NCBI GenBank assembly: GCA_052143655.1
Contig: JBKQSL010000523.1
Span: 1 to 5,974 of the forward strand
Reading direction: 5' to 3'
DNA: 5,974 bases
From: CAVSUR01 sp052143655
GTDB lineage: Bacteria; Actinomycetota; Actinomycetes; Streptosporangiales; Streptosporangiaceae
This document shows, in pieces, positions 5,420-5,974 of this stretch (the first letter of the stretch is position 1; each line of letters starts with the position of its first letter). The notes under the pieces are model-generated. The model searched no databases. It was not told the DNA's origin and saw nothing but the letters and a program-made list of their open reading frames with translations. Both the position numbers and the translations under genes were made by a program.

Positions 5420-5502
5420 CTGCACCCGGCGGCTCGCTCCCTATGGGCGTCCTGCAGCGGGGCGCGCCGCTGGCGGGAATCAGCGACCGCGAACTCATCG
5501 GC

Positions 5503-5974
5503 TTATCGGCCCAGTCCCAGGCCGACTGAATCTGCCGGGCTGGATGAGTCCGCCACGCCGAGGCTCTCGTCGGTCTTATCCGCCCCAACGAGCACGGCGG
5601 AGATCAGCGGCAACCCGGCGAGCCGGATCATCTCGCCGACTGCATGGATGCGCATCTCCGAGCACTGCCCTGCGGTCACCACGGCGACAACACCGGTAGC
5701 CCATGTGGCGAGGTGATCCGCGCCGAGCGAGGGATCAAGCGGCGCCAGTGTGAGCAGTAGGTCAGCTGGCGCGTAGGCAGCGGCCAGCGCCTCATTTGCG
5801 AGGGCGAGTGGAGAGAGCGGCCCCGCTGGCACTACGTCGTCAGGCTGAGGAACCACTACGACCAGGTCCGTGTCGTTCACGCTCACCGTGTGGACACCAG
5901 GGTCGGTGGCTCCCAGGAGCTGCGCTGCGGGGGTACCGCTGCAGAGGTCCGCCAGGACGACCTGCATGCCGCCC
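5503..5974 (-). CDS. Wzz-like / P-loop ATPase polysaccharide co-polymerase protein, C-terminal part (5' end outside window)
   Basis: The visible residues from the Met at 5967 are the end of a MinD/BY-kinase-like ATPase domain. VVLADLCSGTPAAQLLG (3-19) resembles a Walker A' strand (hydrophobics then Asp, then the loop), followed by DPGVHTV (22-28). ADLLLTLAPLDPSLGADHLATWATGVVAVVTAG (68-100) corresponds to the Walker B region and following strand. IRLAGLPLISAVLVGADKTDESLG (113-136) is the last strand, with a 'vlvGaDktDeSlG' ending I associate with actinomycete Wzz-type chain-length proteins. The frame stays open to the window edge (two Gly codons precede the Met), so 5967 is almost surely internal. 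The Walker A loop would lie outside. No Tyr occurs in the tail, so it lacks the tyrosine cluster of classical BY-kinases. Likely role: polymer length or export control at the membrane. Confidence 0.65.
   Translation of the reverse strand, partial: GGMQVVLADLCSGTPAAQLLGATDPGVHTVSVNDTDLVVVVPQPDDVVPAGPLSPLALANEALAAAYAPADLLLTLAPLDPSLGADHLATWATGVVAVVTAGQCSEMRIHAVGEMIRLAGLPLISAVLVGADKTDESLGVADSSSPADSVGLGLGR

Larger units (their letters stand above)
5178..5502 (-). other. 325-bp intergenic region upstream of the methyltransferase pair
   Basis: I see no credible gene here. Open frames across it are arginine-rich and lack ribosome binding sites. It contains the right copy of the three-copy element, a 10-bp hairpin (5336-5362), and a small palindrome ATCGC-TT-GCGAT (5283-5294). 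It most likely holds the end of the Wzz-like transcript and/or the promoter and leader of the methyltransferase operon. No clear -35/-10 pair could be picked out. Confidence 0.55.

Noticed and set aside
5178..5588. N-terminal extension of the methyltransferase frame back to an ATG at 5588
   Set aside because: It is Arg-rich with no recognisable domain, overlaps the end of the Wzz-like gene, and the ATGs at 5177/5171 have ribosome binding sites directly before the conserved domain.
5965..5967. ATG at 5967 as the true start of the Wzz-like gene
   Set aside because: The frame is open to the window edge and the Met sits directly before a Walker A'-like strand, so upstream domain sequence must lie outside the window.

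Overview
The window looks like part of a cell-surface or exopolysaccharide gene cluster from a high-GC Gram-positive actinobacterium. The reasons are the strongly G/C-biased third codon positions, purine-rich ribosome binding sites, GTG starts, a lipoprotein with a Thr/Ser/Pro linker, and a polymer-chain-length/P-loop ATPase tail of a type I associate with actinomycete polysaccharide loci. I cannot name the genus.

Layout. Five genes read leftwards (minus strand). From right to left they are: the C-terminal part of a Wzz-like/P-loop ATPase protein (5503-5974, entering from outside the window); a class I SAM-dependent methyltransferase (4467-5177); a divergent member of the zinc-binding sugar C-methyltransferase family (3362-4474), which overlaps its upstream neighbour by 8 nt; a polysaccharide pyruvyl transferase (1873-3153); and the N-terminal third of a Wzx/MATE-like flippase (1-328). 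One gene reads rightwards between the last two: a GH12-like lipoprotein with both catalytic glutamates (830-1816). It converges on the pyruvyl transferase and diverges from the flippase.

How it fits together (inference). The methyltransferases and the pyruvyl transferase would decorate sugars of a repeat unit. The flippase would carry the lipid-linked unit across the membrane. The Wzz-like protein would set chain length or coordinate export. The GH12-like lipoprotein, anchored outside, could trim or bind a beta-glucan-type polymer.

Non-coding DNA. Three gaps on the minus-strand side (about 501, 208 and 325 bp) hold no convincing full gene. Each carries a related element with the minus-strand core ATGTATCA(G/C)G, followed after exactly 15 nt by ATC(A/T). 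The extended similarity is shared pairwise, and an inverted repeat lies roughly 25-40 nt further on in each. This three-copy element, upstream of the flippase, pyruvyl transferase and methyltransferase genes, is the most interesting unexplained signal here. No tRNA, rRNA, CRISPR array or insertion sequence was seen.
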